From Helcobacillus massiliensis (GTDB lineage: Bacteria > Actinomycetota > Actinomycetes > Actinomycetales > Dermabacteraceae), in assembly GCF_014191425.1 (NCBI RefSeq), contig NZ_JACHWP010000001.1, forward strand, positions 62,001 through 126,000: DNA of 64,000 bases, in the 5' to 3' direction. Under the pieces are notes generated by a model that did no database searches, was not told where the DNA came from, and was given only the letters and a program-made list of their open reading frames with translations. The translations under genes were made by a program, and so were the position numbers. Below are positions 1 through 8,134 of the stretch, in pieces (position 1 is the first letter of the stretch; every line of letters starts with the position of its first letter).

Positions 1-81
1 GGCGGGGGTGCCGGGAGTGTCTGCTTCGCGTGTCACATGGGGGAGTGTAGGCCATAAATCGATCGACCCCGCGCCCTGGGC

Positions 82-1701
82 GTGCCATGCTGGAGCATCA
101 CCACCACCGCCGACCGAGAGAAGGCCCCCGACTTGCCCACCTCCTTCACCCCCGACCCCGAGTTCAGCCTCGACTCCGACGCCCCCGCCCGCGGGGAGCA
201 TGACGGAACCGGGCAGGCGGGCGCGGCCGACGGGGCAGCGGACACCGCACGGGGCCGCGGCAGCTCGCTGATGGACCGCGTCCTGTCCCGCGGTGACGCC
301 TCCATCTCCGCCTTCACCTACTCCAGCAGCGACTCCGACGGCGACCAGTTCGACCTCGCCGACCGCCACGCCCTGCGCCGCGTCGACGGCCTCTCCACCG
401 AGCTCGACGACGTCACCGAGGTCGAATACCGCGAACTGCGGCTCGAGAACGTGGTCCTCGCGGGCCTGTTCACCACCGGCAACGTCACCGACGCCGAGAA
501 CTCCATGCGGGAACTCGCCGCCCTCGCCGAAACCGCCGGCTCCACCGTCCTCGACGGCGTCATGCAGCGCCGCGCCCACCCGGACCCCGCCACCTTCCTC
601 GGCAAGGGAAAGGCGCTCGAACTCGCGGACCTCGTGGCGGAGGTCGGTGCCGACACCGTCATCGCCGACGGCCAGCTCGGCCCCTCCCAGCGCCGCGCCC
701 TCGAGGACATCGTGAAGGTGAAGGTCATCGACCGCACCGCCCTCATCCTCGACATCTTCGCCCAGCACGCGAAGAGCCGCGAAGGCAAGGCGCAGGTGGA
801 GCTCGCACAGCTCGAGTACCTGCTGCCGCGTCTGCGCGGCTGGGGCGAATCGATGTCCCGTCAGGCCGGTGGCCGAGTCGCCGGCGGCGCCGGCATCGGC
901 TCCCGAGGCCCCGGTGAGACGAAGATCGAACTGGACCGCCGCCGCATCCGCACCCGCATGGCGAAGCTGCGCCGGGAGATCAAGGAGATGGCGCCCAGTC
1001 GTGCCGCCAAACGCGCCGACCGGTACCGCCGCGACGTGCCCGCGGTGGCCATCGCCGGCTACACCAACGCCGGGAAGTCCTCGCTGCTCAACCGCCTCAC
1101 CCGCGCCGGGGTCCTCGTGGAGAACGCCCTGTTCGCCACCCTCGACCCGACGGTGCGGCGCGCGCAGACCCCCGACGGCCGCGAGTTCACGTTCGCGGAC
1201 ACCGTCGGCTTCGTGCGCCACCTCCCGCACGAACTGGTCGAAGCGTTCCGCTCCACCCTCGAAGAAGTCGCCGACGCGGACCTGCTGCTGCATGTGGTCG
1301 ACGCCGGCCACCCCGACCCGGAGGGCCAGATCCAGGCGGTGCGGGAAGTCCTCTCAGACATCGAGGACTTCGACGTCCCCGAACTCGTCGTCTTCAACAA
1401 GGCGGACCTCGCCGCCCCTGAGACCCTGGCGCGGCTGCGCTCCCAGGTCCAGGACTCCGTCGCGGTGTCCGCCATCACCGGTGAGGGCATCGAGGAGCTG
1501 CGCGAGATGATCGCGGAGCGCCTCCCGCAGCCCACCGAAGAGGTGGACCTCGTGGTGCCGTACACCCGCGGCGACCTCGTCTCCCGCGTCCACACCACGG
1601 GCGAGATGATCAGCGAGGAGTTCGAGGAGAACGGCACCCACGTGCACGCCCGTGTGGACGGCCGTCTCGCCGCTGAACTCGACGAAGCGCGGGTCCGCTG
1701 A
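82..1701 (+). CDS. hflX: GTPase HflX
   Basis: Ribosome-associated GTPase of the HflX family, which splits or rescues stalled 70S ribosomes, typically under stress. The HflX signature PGETKIELDRRRI lies near residue 277, the P-loop GYTNAGKSS at about 326-334, the G3 motif DTVGF near 373 and the G4 motif NKAD near 439, so the order N-terminal HflX domain then G domain is intact. The first ~63 residues from GTG 82 look like an acidic, low-complexity extension. ATG 271 would give a 476-residue protein closer to the usual family length, so the start is uncertain. In related genomes hflX sits near miaA/dapF and lexA. Here it is followed directly by the helicase gene. Confidence 0.93.
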   Translation: MPCWSITTTADREKAPDLPTSFTPDPEFSLDSDAPARGEHDGTGQAGAADGAADTARGRGSSLMDRVLSRGDASISAFTYSSSDSDGDQFDLADRHALRRVDGLSTELDDVTEVEYRELRLENVVLAGLFTTGNVTDAENSMRELAALAETAGSTVLDGVMQRRAHPDPATFLGKGKALELADLVAEVGADTVIADGQLGPSQRRALEDIVKVKVIDRTALILDIFAQHAKSREGKAQVELAQLEYLLPRLRGWGESMSRQAGGRVAGGAGIGSRGPGETKIELDRRRIRTRMAKLRREIKEMAPSRAAKRADRYRRDVPAVAIAGYTNAGKSSLLNRLTRAGVLVENALFATLDPTVRRAQTPDGREFTFADTVGFVRHLPHELVEAFRSTLEEVADADLLLHVVDAGHPDPEGQIQAVREVLSDIEDFDVPELVVFNKADLAAPETLARLRSQVQDSVAVSAITGEGIEELREMIAERLPQPTEEVDLVVPYTRGDLVSRVHTTGEMISEEFEENGTHVHARVDGRLAAELDEARVR

Positions 1702-1725
1702 CGAGCGGTCAGGCGCGGGTAGGAT
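1698..1725 (+). promoter_or_regulatory. Leaderless promoter of dinG-like gene
   Basis: CTGACG (1698-1703), a 16-base spacer and TAGGAT (1720-1725) precede the ATG at 1732 by six bases. That places the expected transcription start at or next to the start codon. No ribosome binding site is present. Confidence 0.5.
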
Positions 1726-1731
1726 CGACCA

Positions 1732-3759
1732 ATGGCCACCGCACCGATCCCTCAGCTCCTGGAAGCCGCTGTTGGCGCGGTCGGCGGTGAAGTCCGCACC
1801 GGTCAGCGCACCATGGCGGAGGGCATCGCCCAGTCCCTGGAGGACAAGCGGCATCTGCTGGTGCAGGCCGGTACCGGGACCGGCAAGTCCCTCGCCTACC
1901 TCGTGCCCGCACTCGCCTACGCCGTCGAGAACGACGCCCCGGTGGTGATCTCCACCGCCACCATCGCGCTGCAGAACCAGATCGTGGAGAAGGACCTGCC
2001 CCGACTGGTGGACGCGCTCGCCCCGATGCTGGAGCGCACCCCGTCGTTCAGCCTGCTGAAGGGCCGCTCCAACTACCTGTGCCTGCACAAGATCGCCGGC
2101 GGCTACCCGGACGACCTCGACCCCGGCGCCCTGTTCAGCGAAGCGTCCGTCACAGGTGAGCCGGCCGCGTCCGAACGCCTCGGCGACCAGGTGAAGCGGC
2201 TGCGCGAATGGGCGGAGGACACCGACACCGGCAACCGCGACGACCTGCGCACCCCCGTCTCGGACCGTGCCTGGCGGCAGGTGTCCGTCACCGGCGCCCA
2301 ATGCCTCGGCGCGCAGTGCCCGATGAAGGACTCCTGCTTCGCGGAGCGCAACCGCGCCATCGCGAAGGAATCCGACATCATCGTCACCAACCATGCCCTG
2401 CTGGCGATCGACGCGTTCGACGGGCACGGCATCATCCCCGAGCACGACGTCGTCATCATCGACGAGGCCCACGAGCTCGCCGCCCGTGTCACCGGCGCCG
2501 TCACCGAAACGCTCAGCGCCGGCCACGTCCGCTCTGCGGTGCGGGACCTGCGAGGTCTCGGCGTGGTCTCCACCGCCCTCGACGACGCCGGCCACGCCCT
2601 CGGGGACGCCCTCGGCCTGCAGCCCGACGGACGCATCACCGGCGACATGCCGCCTGTCCTCAGCGACGCCATCACACTGCTGGAGATCGAAGCGCGCCAA
2701 GCCCACTCCGATGCCAAGGACGCCGGTGACTCGACTGCCGCCTCCACGGCCGGGGCGCGCAAAGCGGCCCGCACCAAGCTCCAGGAGATCATGGATGTGT
2801 GCGCCCGCCTCATCAGCCCGGATGAGGACGATGTCCGCTACATCTCCCACTCGGAGATGACGGGACGCTCCATCATCGAGGTGGCGCCGCTGAGCGTCGC
2901 CTCGGCGATGCGCCGCGCCATCCTCGATCAGCGCACCACGGTCTTCACCTCCGCGACCCTGGCGCTCGCGGGCAGGTTCGATCAGGCGGCGGGATCCGTC
3001 GGCCTGTTCCCCCGGTCGCGAGTGGATCTGGGCGCCCCGATGAGCGGGTTCATGCGGGAGTCGTCGTCCGCGGAGCGGGAGCAGTGGGCGGGCATCGACG
3101 TCGGCAGCCCGTTCGACTACCCGAAGCAGGGCATCCTCTACTGCGCATCGCAGCTGCCGCCGCCCGGACGCGAGGGTCTGTCCCAGCAGCTGCTGGAGCA
3201 TCTGGTGGAGCTCGCGGAGGCGAGCGAGGGCGGCGTCCTGGGACTGTTCTCCTCCCGCCGCGCAGCGGAGACGGCGGCGGACTACGTCCGCGCCCACACG
3301 GGCCTGACGGTGGGGCTGCAGGGCGAGGACTCGCTGACGAACCTGGTGCGCCAGTTCCGTGAGGACTGGTCGATGTGCCTGTTCGGGACGCTGTCACTGT
3401 GGCAGGGCGTGGACGTACCGGGAGATGCGTGCCGGCTGGTGGTGATCGACCGGATCCCGTTCCCGCGGCCGGATGACCCGCTGAAGGCGGCTCTGCAGGA
3501 GCGGCTCAGCGAGTCCGGGAAGAACGGGTTCATGGCGGTGTCTGCGCGGCACGCGGCACTGCTGATGGCGCAGGGCGCGGGGCGGCTGATCCGCACCCGC
3601 AGCGACCGGGGAATGGTGGCGGTGCTGGATTCACGGCTCGCGACGCGGCGGTACGGTTCGTATCTGCGGCAGGCGATGCCGCCGCTGTGGTACACGCAGC
3701 GCGCGTCCGTGGCGCTGGGAGCGCTGGAGCGCCTCGCCGCGGCGCCGCGCAGGTCCTGA
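1732..3759 (+). CDS. DinG/XPD-like ATP-dependent helicase
   Basis: Superfamily 2 helicase of the DinG/Rad3/XPD group, expected to unwind DNA 5' to 3' and act in repair or at R-loops. The Walker A motif GTGTGKS is at residues 47-53 and the DEAH box (IIDEAHELA) at 244-247. Four cysteines, C117, C191, C196 and C202, lie between them with the spacing of the XPD Fe-S cluster. C-terminal motif VI appears as GAGRLIRT. The 675-residue length suits actinobacterial DinG-like proteins, which lack the exonuclease domain of Firmicute DinG. It sits between hflX and lexA, but no LexA box was seen in its promoter. Confidence 0.93.
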   Translation: MATAPIPQLLEAAVGAVGGEVRTGQRTMAEGIAQSLEDKRHLLVQAGTGTGKSLAYLVPALAYAVENDAPVVISTATIALQNQIVEKDLPRLVDALAPMLERTPSFSLLKGRSNYLCLHKIAGGYPDDLDPGALFSEASVTGEPAASERLGDQVKRLREWAEDTDTGNRDDLRTPVSDRAWRQVSVTGAQCLGAQCPMKDSCFAERNRAIAKESDIIVTNHALLAIDAFDGHGIIPEHDVVIIDEAHELAARVTGAVTETLSAGHVRSAVRDLRGLGVVSTALDDAGHALGDALGLQPDGRITGDMPPVLSDAITLLEIEARQAHSDAKDAGDSTAASTAGARKAARTKLQEIMDVCARLISPDEDDVRYISHSEMTGRSIIEVAPLSVASAMRRAILDQRTTVFTSATLALAGRFDQAAGSVGLFPRSRVDLGAPMSGFMRESSSAEREQWAGIDVGSPFDYPKQGILYCASQLPPPGREGLSQQLLEHLVELAEASEGGVLGLFSSRRAAETAADYVRAHTGLTVGLQGEDSLTNLVRQFREDWSMCLFGTLSLWQGVDVPGDACRLVVIDRIPFPRPDDPLKAALQERLSESGKNGFMAVSARHAALLMAQGAGRLIRTRSDRGMVAVLDSRLATRRYGSYLRQAMPPLWYTQRASVALGALERLAAAPRRS

Positions 3760-3799
3760 GAGCCGCGCCCGTCCGGGGCGGAACCAGCCGGGAGACGCA

Positions 3800-3832
3800 C
3801 ATGCGCCCCCGGCGGCGAACCGGAGGCGCATG
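3800..3832. terminator. Hairpin between convergent dinG-like gene and lexA
   Basis: An 8-bp stem CATGCGCC/GGCGCATG (3800-3807 and 3825-3832) is extended inward after one mismatch by CCGG/CCGG around a 7-base loop. It sits midway between two convergent genes, so it probably terminates both. There is no long T-run, so efficiency is uncertain. Confidence 0.55.
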
Positions 3833-3873
3833 GGACGGAGACGACCGGGTGGGCCGGGCAGGCCAGCGGCTGG

Positions 3874-4548
3874 TCAGACGGAGCGGAGCACCGCCACGAC
3901 CTTGCCGAGGATTTCGCTGAGGTCGCCGAGGATCGGCGTGTAGGCGGGGTTGTGTGGCATCAGCCACACGTGGCCGTCCCGCATGTGCAACGACTTCACG
4001 GTGGCTTCGCCGTCGATCATCGCGGCGACGATCTCTCCCTGCTCAGCCACCCGCTGCGCGCGGACGACGACCCAGTCGCCGTCGCAGATCGCGGCATCGA
4101 TCATCGAATCGCCCACGACCTTCAGCAGGAACAGGTTGCCGTCACCGACCAGCTGGGACGGCAGTGTGAACACGTCCTCGATCTGCTCTTCGGCGGTGAT
4201 CGGCGAACCGGCGGCGATGCGGCCGACCAGCGGCACGTTCGTGGTGGCGGCCGGCTGGATGCCGTTGAAGTCGCCGCTGGTCGGAGCGGGAGCATCATCC
4301 CCCTGGACGAGCTCGAGGGCGCGCGGGCGGTTCGGGTCGCGGCGCACATAGCCCTTGGTCTCCAGGACGGTCAGCTGGTGCAGCACGGAGGAGGGGGAGG
4401 CCAGGCCCGCCTTCGAGGCGATCTCGCGCATGGACGGCGGGTAGCCGTGCTCGCGGATCGCATCCTCGATGACGTCCAGGATGCGGCGCTGACGGGCGGT
4501 CAGACGGGGGCGAGCAGCGCCGTCGGTGGTCTCGTTCGTCTCGGTCAT
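3874..4548 (-). CDS. lexA: LexA SOS repressor
   Basis: Transcriptional repressor and self-cleaving peptidase of the SOS response. A winged-helix N-terminal domain (about residues 12-75, with the [11 protein letters not shown] pattern) binds the operator. The C-terminal S24 domain has the scissile A113-G114 pair in RIAAGSP, the nucleophile S148 in GDSM and the general base K185 in TVKSL. Length 224 is normal for the family. The start ATG follows a purine-rich AAAGGG site. The gene is divergent from the LysM gene, with a LexA box in the shared region, the arrangement of mycobacterial lexA/Rv2719c and corynebacterial lexA/divS. Confidence 0.97.
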   Translation of the reverse strand: MTETNETTDGAARPRLTARQRRILDVIEDAIREHGYPPSMREIASKAGLASPSSVLHQLTVLETKGYVRRDPNRPRALELVQGDDAPAPTSGDFNGIQPAATTNVPLVGRIAAGSPITAEEQIEDVFTLPSQLVGDGNLFLLKVVGDSMIDAAICDGDWVVVRAQRVAEQGEIVAAMIDGEATVKSLHMRDGHVWLMPHNPAYTPILGDLSEILGKVVAVLRSV

Positions 4549-4570
4549 CAGCGCCCTTTCCGCGATGGGG

Positions 4571-4602
4571 CGACTTTAAATGTCGCACCCCTCTGTTTGA
4601 GT
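4571..4602 (+). promoter_or_regulatory. RecA-NDp/PafBC-like promoter motif, copy 1
   Basis: CGACTTTAAATGTCGCAC followed by CCC begins at 4571. The part TGTCGCAC (4581-4588), eight bases, then TTGAGT (4597-4602) aligns with the mycobacterial RecA-NDp layout TTGTCRGTG-N8-TAnnnT, with GTG replaced by CAC and a weak last hexamer. It points toward the LysM gene. The first 21 bases recur exactly at 12844 upstream of the HEPN-dinB genes. The overlap with a 7-bp inverted repeat TTGAGTC/GACTCAA (4597-4616) may matter for regulation. Confidence 0.5.
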
Positions 4603-4615
4603 CTGTCTCGACTCA

Positions 4616-4644
4616 AGAGTACGTGGCCCAAGCCGCATATTCAA
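4616..4644 (-). promoter_or_regulatory. lexA promoter
   Basis: On the minus strand TTGAAT (complement of 4639-4644), a 17-base spacer and TACTCT (complement of 4616-4621) form a good sigma-A promoter. The predicted start near 4609 gives a lexA leader of about 60 bases. Its -35 hexamer overlaps the LexA box, consistent with autorepression. Confidence 0.6.
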
Positions 4645-4656
4645 ACGATCGTTCGA
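4641..4656. promoter_or_regulatory. LexA box (SOS operator)
   Basis: TCAAACGATCGTTCGA matches the actinobacterial SOS box TCGAAC-N4-GTTCGA with one mismatch. It overlaps the lexA -35 hexamer and abuts the -35 of the LysM gene, so one site can repress both. Weaker related sites follow at 4673-4688 (TCGAAC with GATCGT as the second half) and 4709-4714 (TCGAAC half-site). Confidence 0.82.
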
Positions 4657-4663
4657 AAGAGTC

Positions 4664-4693
4664 TTGACTTCGTCGAACAAGTGATCGTAGGGT
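4664..4693 (+). promoter_or_regulatory. Promoter of LysM division-inhibitor gene
   Basis: TTGACT (4664-4669), an 18-base spacer and TAGGGT (4688-4693) give a predicted start near 4700, 28 bases before the ATG. A degenerate LexA box lies in the spacer at 4673-4688, and the strong box at 4641-4656 lies just upstream. Confidence 0.6.
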
Positions 4694-4727
4694 CAAGTCA
4701 TTCGCACATCGAACAAGGATTCCAATC

Positions 4728-5075
4728 ATGACTGCCACCACCGTTCGTCCCGTCGCTCTTCGACCAGATGTTCGCCTGCGCATCACCCGTCGTGGTCGTG
4801 TGGTCCTCGGCCTGCTGATCGCCTCGGTCGCGCTCAGCCTGGCGTTCCTGATGGGCATGGCCTCCTTCACGCCCGCCGCTGAAGCGGGCTCCACCGCCAC
4901 CACCGAGTACGTCACCGTGACCGTGCACGAGGGGGACACCCTGTGGGGCATCGCCTCGCAGTACGCCCCGGAGGGCACCGATGTCCGCGACTACATCCTC
5001 ATGGTGGAGGACCTCAACGACCTGCAGAACGGCGTCGTGCAGCGCGGTCAGAGCCTGCACCTTCCCGTGTCCTGA
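4728..5075 (+). CDS. LysM-domain SOS cell-division suppressor (Rv2719c/DivS/YneA-like)
   Basis: A 115-residue protein with a basic N-terminus, one membrane segment at about residues 26-46, a short linker and a C-terminal LysM domain (about 58-113, beginning EYVTVTVHEGDTLWGIA). The fold and position next to lexA and nrdR match Mycobacterium tuberculosis Rv2719c, Corynebacterium DivS and Bacillus YneA. Those proteins are induced by DNA damage and delay septation from the cell envelope. The promoter carries one strong and two weak LexA sites, so SOS induction is expected. Sequence identity between such inhibitors is low, so the role rests on architecture and context. Confidence 0.85.
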   Translation: MTATTVRPVALRPDVRLRITRRGRVVLGLLIASVALSLAFLMGMASFTPAAEAGSTATTEYVTVTVHEGDTLWGIASQYAPEGTDVRDYILMVEDLNDLQNGVVQRGQSLHLPVS

Positions 5076-5095
5076 CCGGCACCACCGGACCCAGC

Positions 5096-5143
5096 CCGCC
5101 CCGTCACCCGCGAACCACCTCATCGCCGCCGGTGACGGGGCGG
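5096..5143 (+). terminator. Long-loop hairpin after the LysM gene
   Basis: A perfect 13-bp inverted repeat, CCGCCCCGTCACC at 5096-5108 and GGTGACGGGGCGG at 5131-5143, with a 22-base loop. It lies 20 bases past the stop codon. The T-run is poor, so it may be a Rho-type or weak intrinsic terminator, or may insulate nrdR. Confidence 0.45.
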
Positions 5144-5190
5144 AGCTGTTCCTCCACCCAGCGTGACGGTGGGACTGTCAGGCCGTTTAG

Positions 5191-5196
5191 TAGGAT
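5191..5196 (+). promoter_or_regulatory. -10 box for leaderless nrdR
   Basis: TAGGAT lies six bases before the GTG start of nrdR, and no Shine-Dalgarno site is visible, so the message probably begins at the start codon. Confidence 0.5.
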
Positions 5197-5202
5197 GACG
5201 CT

Positions 5203-5655
5203 GTGCATTGCCCTTTCTGTCGCCACACTGACTCCCGCGTCGTCGATTCACGGACAGCGGATGACGGCACCGTCATCCGCCGGCGCCGCCAGTGCCCGAG
5301 CTGCTCGCGCCGCTTCTCCACGATCGAATCAGCGTCGCTGTCCGTGGTGAAGCGCTCTGGTGTGGGCGAACCCTTCAGCCGTTCCAAGGTCATCTCCGGT
5401 GTCCGCAAGGCCTGCCAGGGCCGGCCCGTCACCGATGATCAGCTCGCGGTGCTCGCACAGAAGGTGGAGGAGAGCATTCGCCTCACTGGAGTCAGTGAGA
5501 TCGAGGCGCACGATGTGGGCCTTGCGATCCTGCAGCCGCTGAAGGACCTGGACCTCGTGGCGTACCTGCGCTTCGCGTCCGTCTACCGGAACTTCGACTC
5601 ACTCGAGGACTTCGAGAAGGCGATCGCCGAGCTGCGGGAGCAGTCCGACGCCTGA
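5203..5655 (+). CDS. nrdR: Transcriptional repressor NrdR
   Basis: Nucleotide-sensing repressor of ribonucleotide reductase genes. The N-terminal zinc ribbon uses C3, C6, C31 and C34, and the ATP-cone domain that reads ATP/dATP follows at about residues 49-139. The 150-residue length is standard. The GTG start gives the conserved opening MHCPFC. The order lexA, LysM gene, nrdR is conserved among actinobacteria. No ribonucleotide reductase gene lies in this window, so its targets are elsewhere. Confidence 0.97.
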   Translation: MHCPFCRHTDSRVVDSRTADDGTVIRRRRQCPSCSRRFSTIESASLSVVKRSGVGEPFSRSKVISGVRKACQGRPVTDDQLAVLAQKVEESIRLTGVSEIEAHDVGLAILQPLKDLDLVAYLRFASVYRNFDSLEDFEKAIAELREQSDA

Positions 5656-5681
5656 GCCGCGCAGCGGATATGCGCACTCGA

Positions 5682-5711
5682 TTACACCTCGCGCCGCAGA
5701 GTGTGTATGAT
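5682..5711 (+). promoter_or_regulatory. Candidate promoter just upstream of a strong hairpin
   Basis: TTACAC (5682-5687), an 18-base spacer and TATGAT (5706-5711) look like a sigma-A promoter. Its expected start near 5718 falls at the foot of the hairpin at 5721-5754. If active it would make a very short RNA of about 43 bases. Otherwise it is fortuitous. Confidence 0.35.
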
Positions 5712-5720
5712 GAATGCTGA

Positions 5721-5760
5721 CCGGCGAGTCTGGAGGGGAAGCCAGACTCGCCGGTTTCTT
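5721..5760 (+). terminator. Strong intrinsic terminator after nrdR
   Basis: A perfect 13-bp stem, CCGGCGAGTCTGG (5721-5733) with CCAGACTCGCCGG (5742-5754), an 8-base loop and then TTTCTT. It fits termination of nrdR transcription, or of a short RNA from the promoter-like sequence just before it. Confidence 0.8.
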
Positions 5761-5798
5761 CATGCCCGAAGCGCGGCGATCGCGGTCCCCAACGAGAA

Positions 5799-5835
5799 GC
5801 GCCCTCCACCTCCCGAAACGGGAAGCGGAGGGCGC
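5799..5835 (-). terminator. Terminator of the OPT transporter gene
   Basis: Stem GCGCCCTCC/GGAGGGCGC (5799-5807 and 5827-5835) with an inner stem TCCCG/CGGGA around AAA. On the minus strand it is followed by a T-rich stretch, and it lies about 46 bases past the stop codon of the transporter. Confidence 0.65.
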
Positions 5836-5881
5836 GTGCGCATCAGCGCCGTCGGCGCGTCAGCTGGCCTTCAGCAGCACA

Positions 5882-7915
5882 TCAGCGTGCGGCGCGGCGA
5901 CCGGTGGGCTCAGCGGTCTCGTCGGCTGCCGGCAGGGTCTTCTGCAGACCCATCACCCAGCGGTACAGCACCGCGATGATGCCGGCGAATGCGAGGACGC
6001 CGAGGATCATGGCGACGGACTGGAAGCTCTCACCCACGATCGCGAGCGGTTCCGCTTCACCGGAGGCCGCCACCACACCGGCGAACACGACACCGAAGAG
6101 CGACTCGCCCACGATGAGACCGGTGGCCAGCAGAATGCCGAGGCGCTTCATGACCTCCGGGCGCTTCGACGTGGAGGCCCAACGGTTGTAGACCAGGCCG
6201 ATGAGGGCGCCGATCGGGATGATCAGGGTCAGCTCCATCGGCAGGTACATGCCCATGCCGACTGCGAGCGGCGGCAGGGCCAGGGCGCGCTTCTTACCCT
6301 TCGACGTGGCCCGGAGTGCCTCGTCGATGACGATCACCACGGCGCCGATGAGGGCGCCGATGCCGATGAGGCCCCAGTTGAGGTCGCCGCCGAGCACGCC
6401 CTTCACCAGGGAGGAGATCAGCGACGCCTGCGGTGCCGCCAGGGCGTCCGGGCCCGCGTTCGGGTCACCGGCGAAGCCGAAGGCGGTGTGCATCAGCTGC
6501 AGCACCGGCGGGATGATGATCGAGCCGAAGATGACGCCGATGATCAGAGCGACCTGCTGCTTCCACGGGGTCGCGCCCACGAGCTGGCCGGTCTTGAGGT
6601 CCTGCAGGTTGTCGTTGGAGATCGTGCCGATGCCGAACACGATCGCCGCGGTGAACAGGGTGAAGGCGACCAGGGACGCGGTGTCAGCACCGGAGGTGCC
6701 GTGCACCAGCTTCACCACGAGGGCTGCGGCGATCGCCACCAGGATGCCCACGCCGGATATCGGCGAGTTGGAGGCGCCGATGAGGCCGGCCATGTAGCCG
6801 CACACGGAGGCGACGACGAGGCCGATCAGCAGGGTGAAGACCACGGCGACGGCGATCAGGCTGCCGGTGTGGTGGGAGATCGCGGTGTCCTTGAGGAAGG
6901 ACCACAGCAGCAGGCCGATCGGGATCATGGACAGCAGGGTGATGCCCAGGACCAGCGACATCGGAATGTCGCGTTCGGTGATGTCGACCTCGTCGCCACC
7001 GCGGCGGCGACGGTTGGAGGCGAGCGCCTCGGAGATGCCGCGGACGATGGGGACGATCAGCTTCAGCAGGGTCCACACAGCGGCCACGGCGATGGTGCCG
7101 GCGCCGATGAAGCGGACGTCGCTGCCGAAGATGCCGCCGACGGTCTCCATCAGGTCGGCGTCGGCCGGAATCTGCCCCTGGGTGAGGGTCGGCAGGAGGA
7201 TGCCGTAGGAGATGATCATGCCGATGATCATGGCGATGCCGACCGTGATGCCGACCAGGTGGCCCACGCCGATGAGGGCGAGGGAGAGGCTGCCGCCCAC
7301 CATGGTGCCGCCGGAGCCGAGGCGCAGGGCGGTGCCCACGGAGCTGGCGAGGACCTTGAGGTTGGCGAACAGGGAGAAGGCGGCGGCGCCGAGGGCGCCG
7401 GCGATGATGACGTGCAGTCCGCGCTTGTTCTCCTCGGAGGAGCCGGCGCTGTCGCCGACCTTCAGCACCTCAGCGGCGGCCACACCCTCGGGATACGGCA
7501 GGTCGCTGCCGGTGACGAGGGTGCGGCGCAGCGGGATGGAGTAGGTGACGCCGAGGATGCCGCCGACGGCGCACACCAGTGCGGTGGTCCAGTACGGGAA
7601 GCCCGCCCACCAGCCGACGATGACCAGGCCGGGCAGCACGAAGATGATCGCGGACAGCGTGCCGGCTGCTGAGGCGATCGTCTGGACGATGTTGTTCTCC
7701 TGGATGGTGTGGCTGAAGAAGCGCAGCACCGCCATGGAGATCACGGCAGCGGGGATCGAAGTGGCGAACGTCAGGCCGACCTTGAGACCGAGGTAGACGT
7801 TGGCGGCGGTGAAGATCAGCGTGATGAGACCGCCGAGGACGACGCCTCGCAGCGTCAGCTCGCGCACGCTGGCCTGTCGGCGCCCGGAAGCGGCCGTTGT
7901 TGGGGTGGAGGACAT
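5882..7915 (-). CDS. OPT-family oligopeptide transporter
   Basis: A 677-residue integral membrane protein of the OPT family, which takes up oligopeptides or metal-siderophore complexes with protons. Many hydrophobic segments of about 20 residues span the whole sequence. The N-terminal ELTLRGVVLGGLITLIFTAA stretch and the conserved SDLPYPEG loop near residue 140 are typical. The ATG is preceded by AGGAGAGG. The 219-base upstream gap holds a GC-rich hairpin and a possible -10 element TAGCAT (complement of 8021-8026). Substrate cannot be read from sequence, and no siderophore or peptidase genes adjoin it. Confidence 0.92.
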   Translation of the reverse strand: MSSTPTTAASGRRQASVRELTLRGVVLGGLITLIFTAANVYLGLKVGLTFATSIPAAVISMAVLRFFSHTIQENNIVQTIASAAGTLSAIIFVLPGLVIVGWWAGFPYWTTALVCAVGGILGVTYSIPLRRTLVTGSDLPYPEGVAAAEVLKVGDSAGSSEENKRGLHVIIAGALGAAAFSLFANLKVLASSVGTALRLGSGGTMVGGSLSLALIGVGHLVGITVGIAMIIGMIISYGILLPTLTQGQIPADADLMETVGGIFGSDVRFIGAGTIAVAAVWTLLKLIVPIVRGISEALASNRRRRGGDEVDITERDIPMSLVLGITLLSMIPIGLLLWSFLKDTAISHHTGSLIAVAVVFTLLIGLVVASVCGYMAGLIGASNSPISGVGILVAIAAALVVKLVHGTSGADTASLVAFTLFTAAIVFGIGTISNDNLQDLKTGQLVGATPWKQQVALIIGVIFGSIIIPPVLQLMHTAFGFAGDPNAGPDALAAPQASLISSLVKGVLGGDLNWGLIGIGALIGAVVIVIDEALRATSKGKKRALALPPLAVGMGMYLPMELTLIIPIGALIGLVYNRWASTSKRPEVMKRLGILLATGLIVGESLFGVVFAGVVAASGEAEPLAIVGESFQSVAMILGVLAFAGIIAVLYRWVMGLQKTLPAADETAEPTGRRAAR

Positions 7916-8134
7916 ACCTCTCCTTGTCGGGGCCGCCGCGTCAGGATGAGGGATCGGGCGGCGGCCGCTGGGGGTCAGGGAGCGCGAGTGCGCCCATCGT
8001 CCGTGCGGACGACGCAGATCATGCTACGCCCGACCGGCCGCTGATCGGCAACACACCGAGGGTCCGCGGAGGTCAGCGCTGCCGCGGGAGAGGGGAGCGC
8101 TGGTCGACCGGGTGCGGGGTGTGCCGCGGGGGCC

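Noticed and set aside
1354-3297. A 647-codon antisense frame across hflX and the dinG-like gene
   Set aside because: Same shadow effect. The plus-strand genes have complete catalytic motifs and the antisense product has none.
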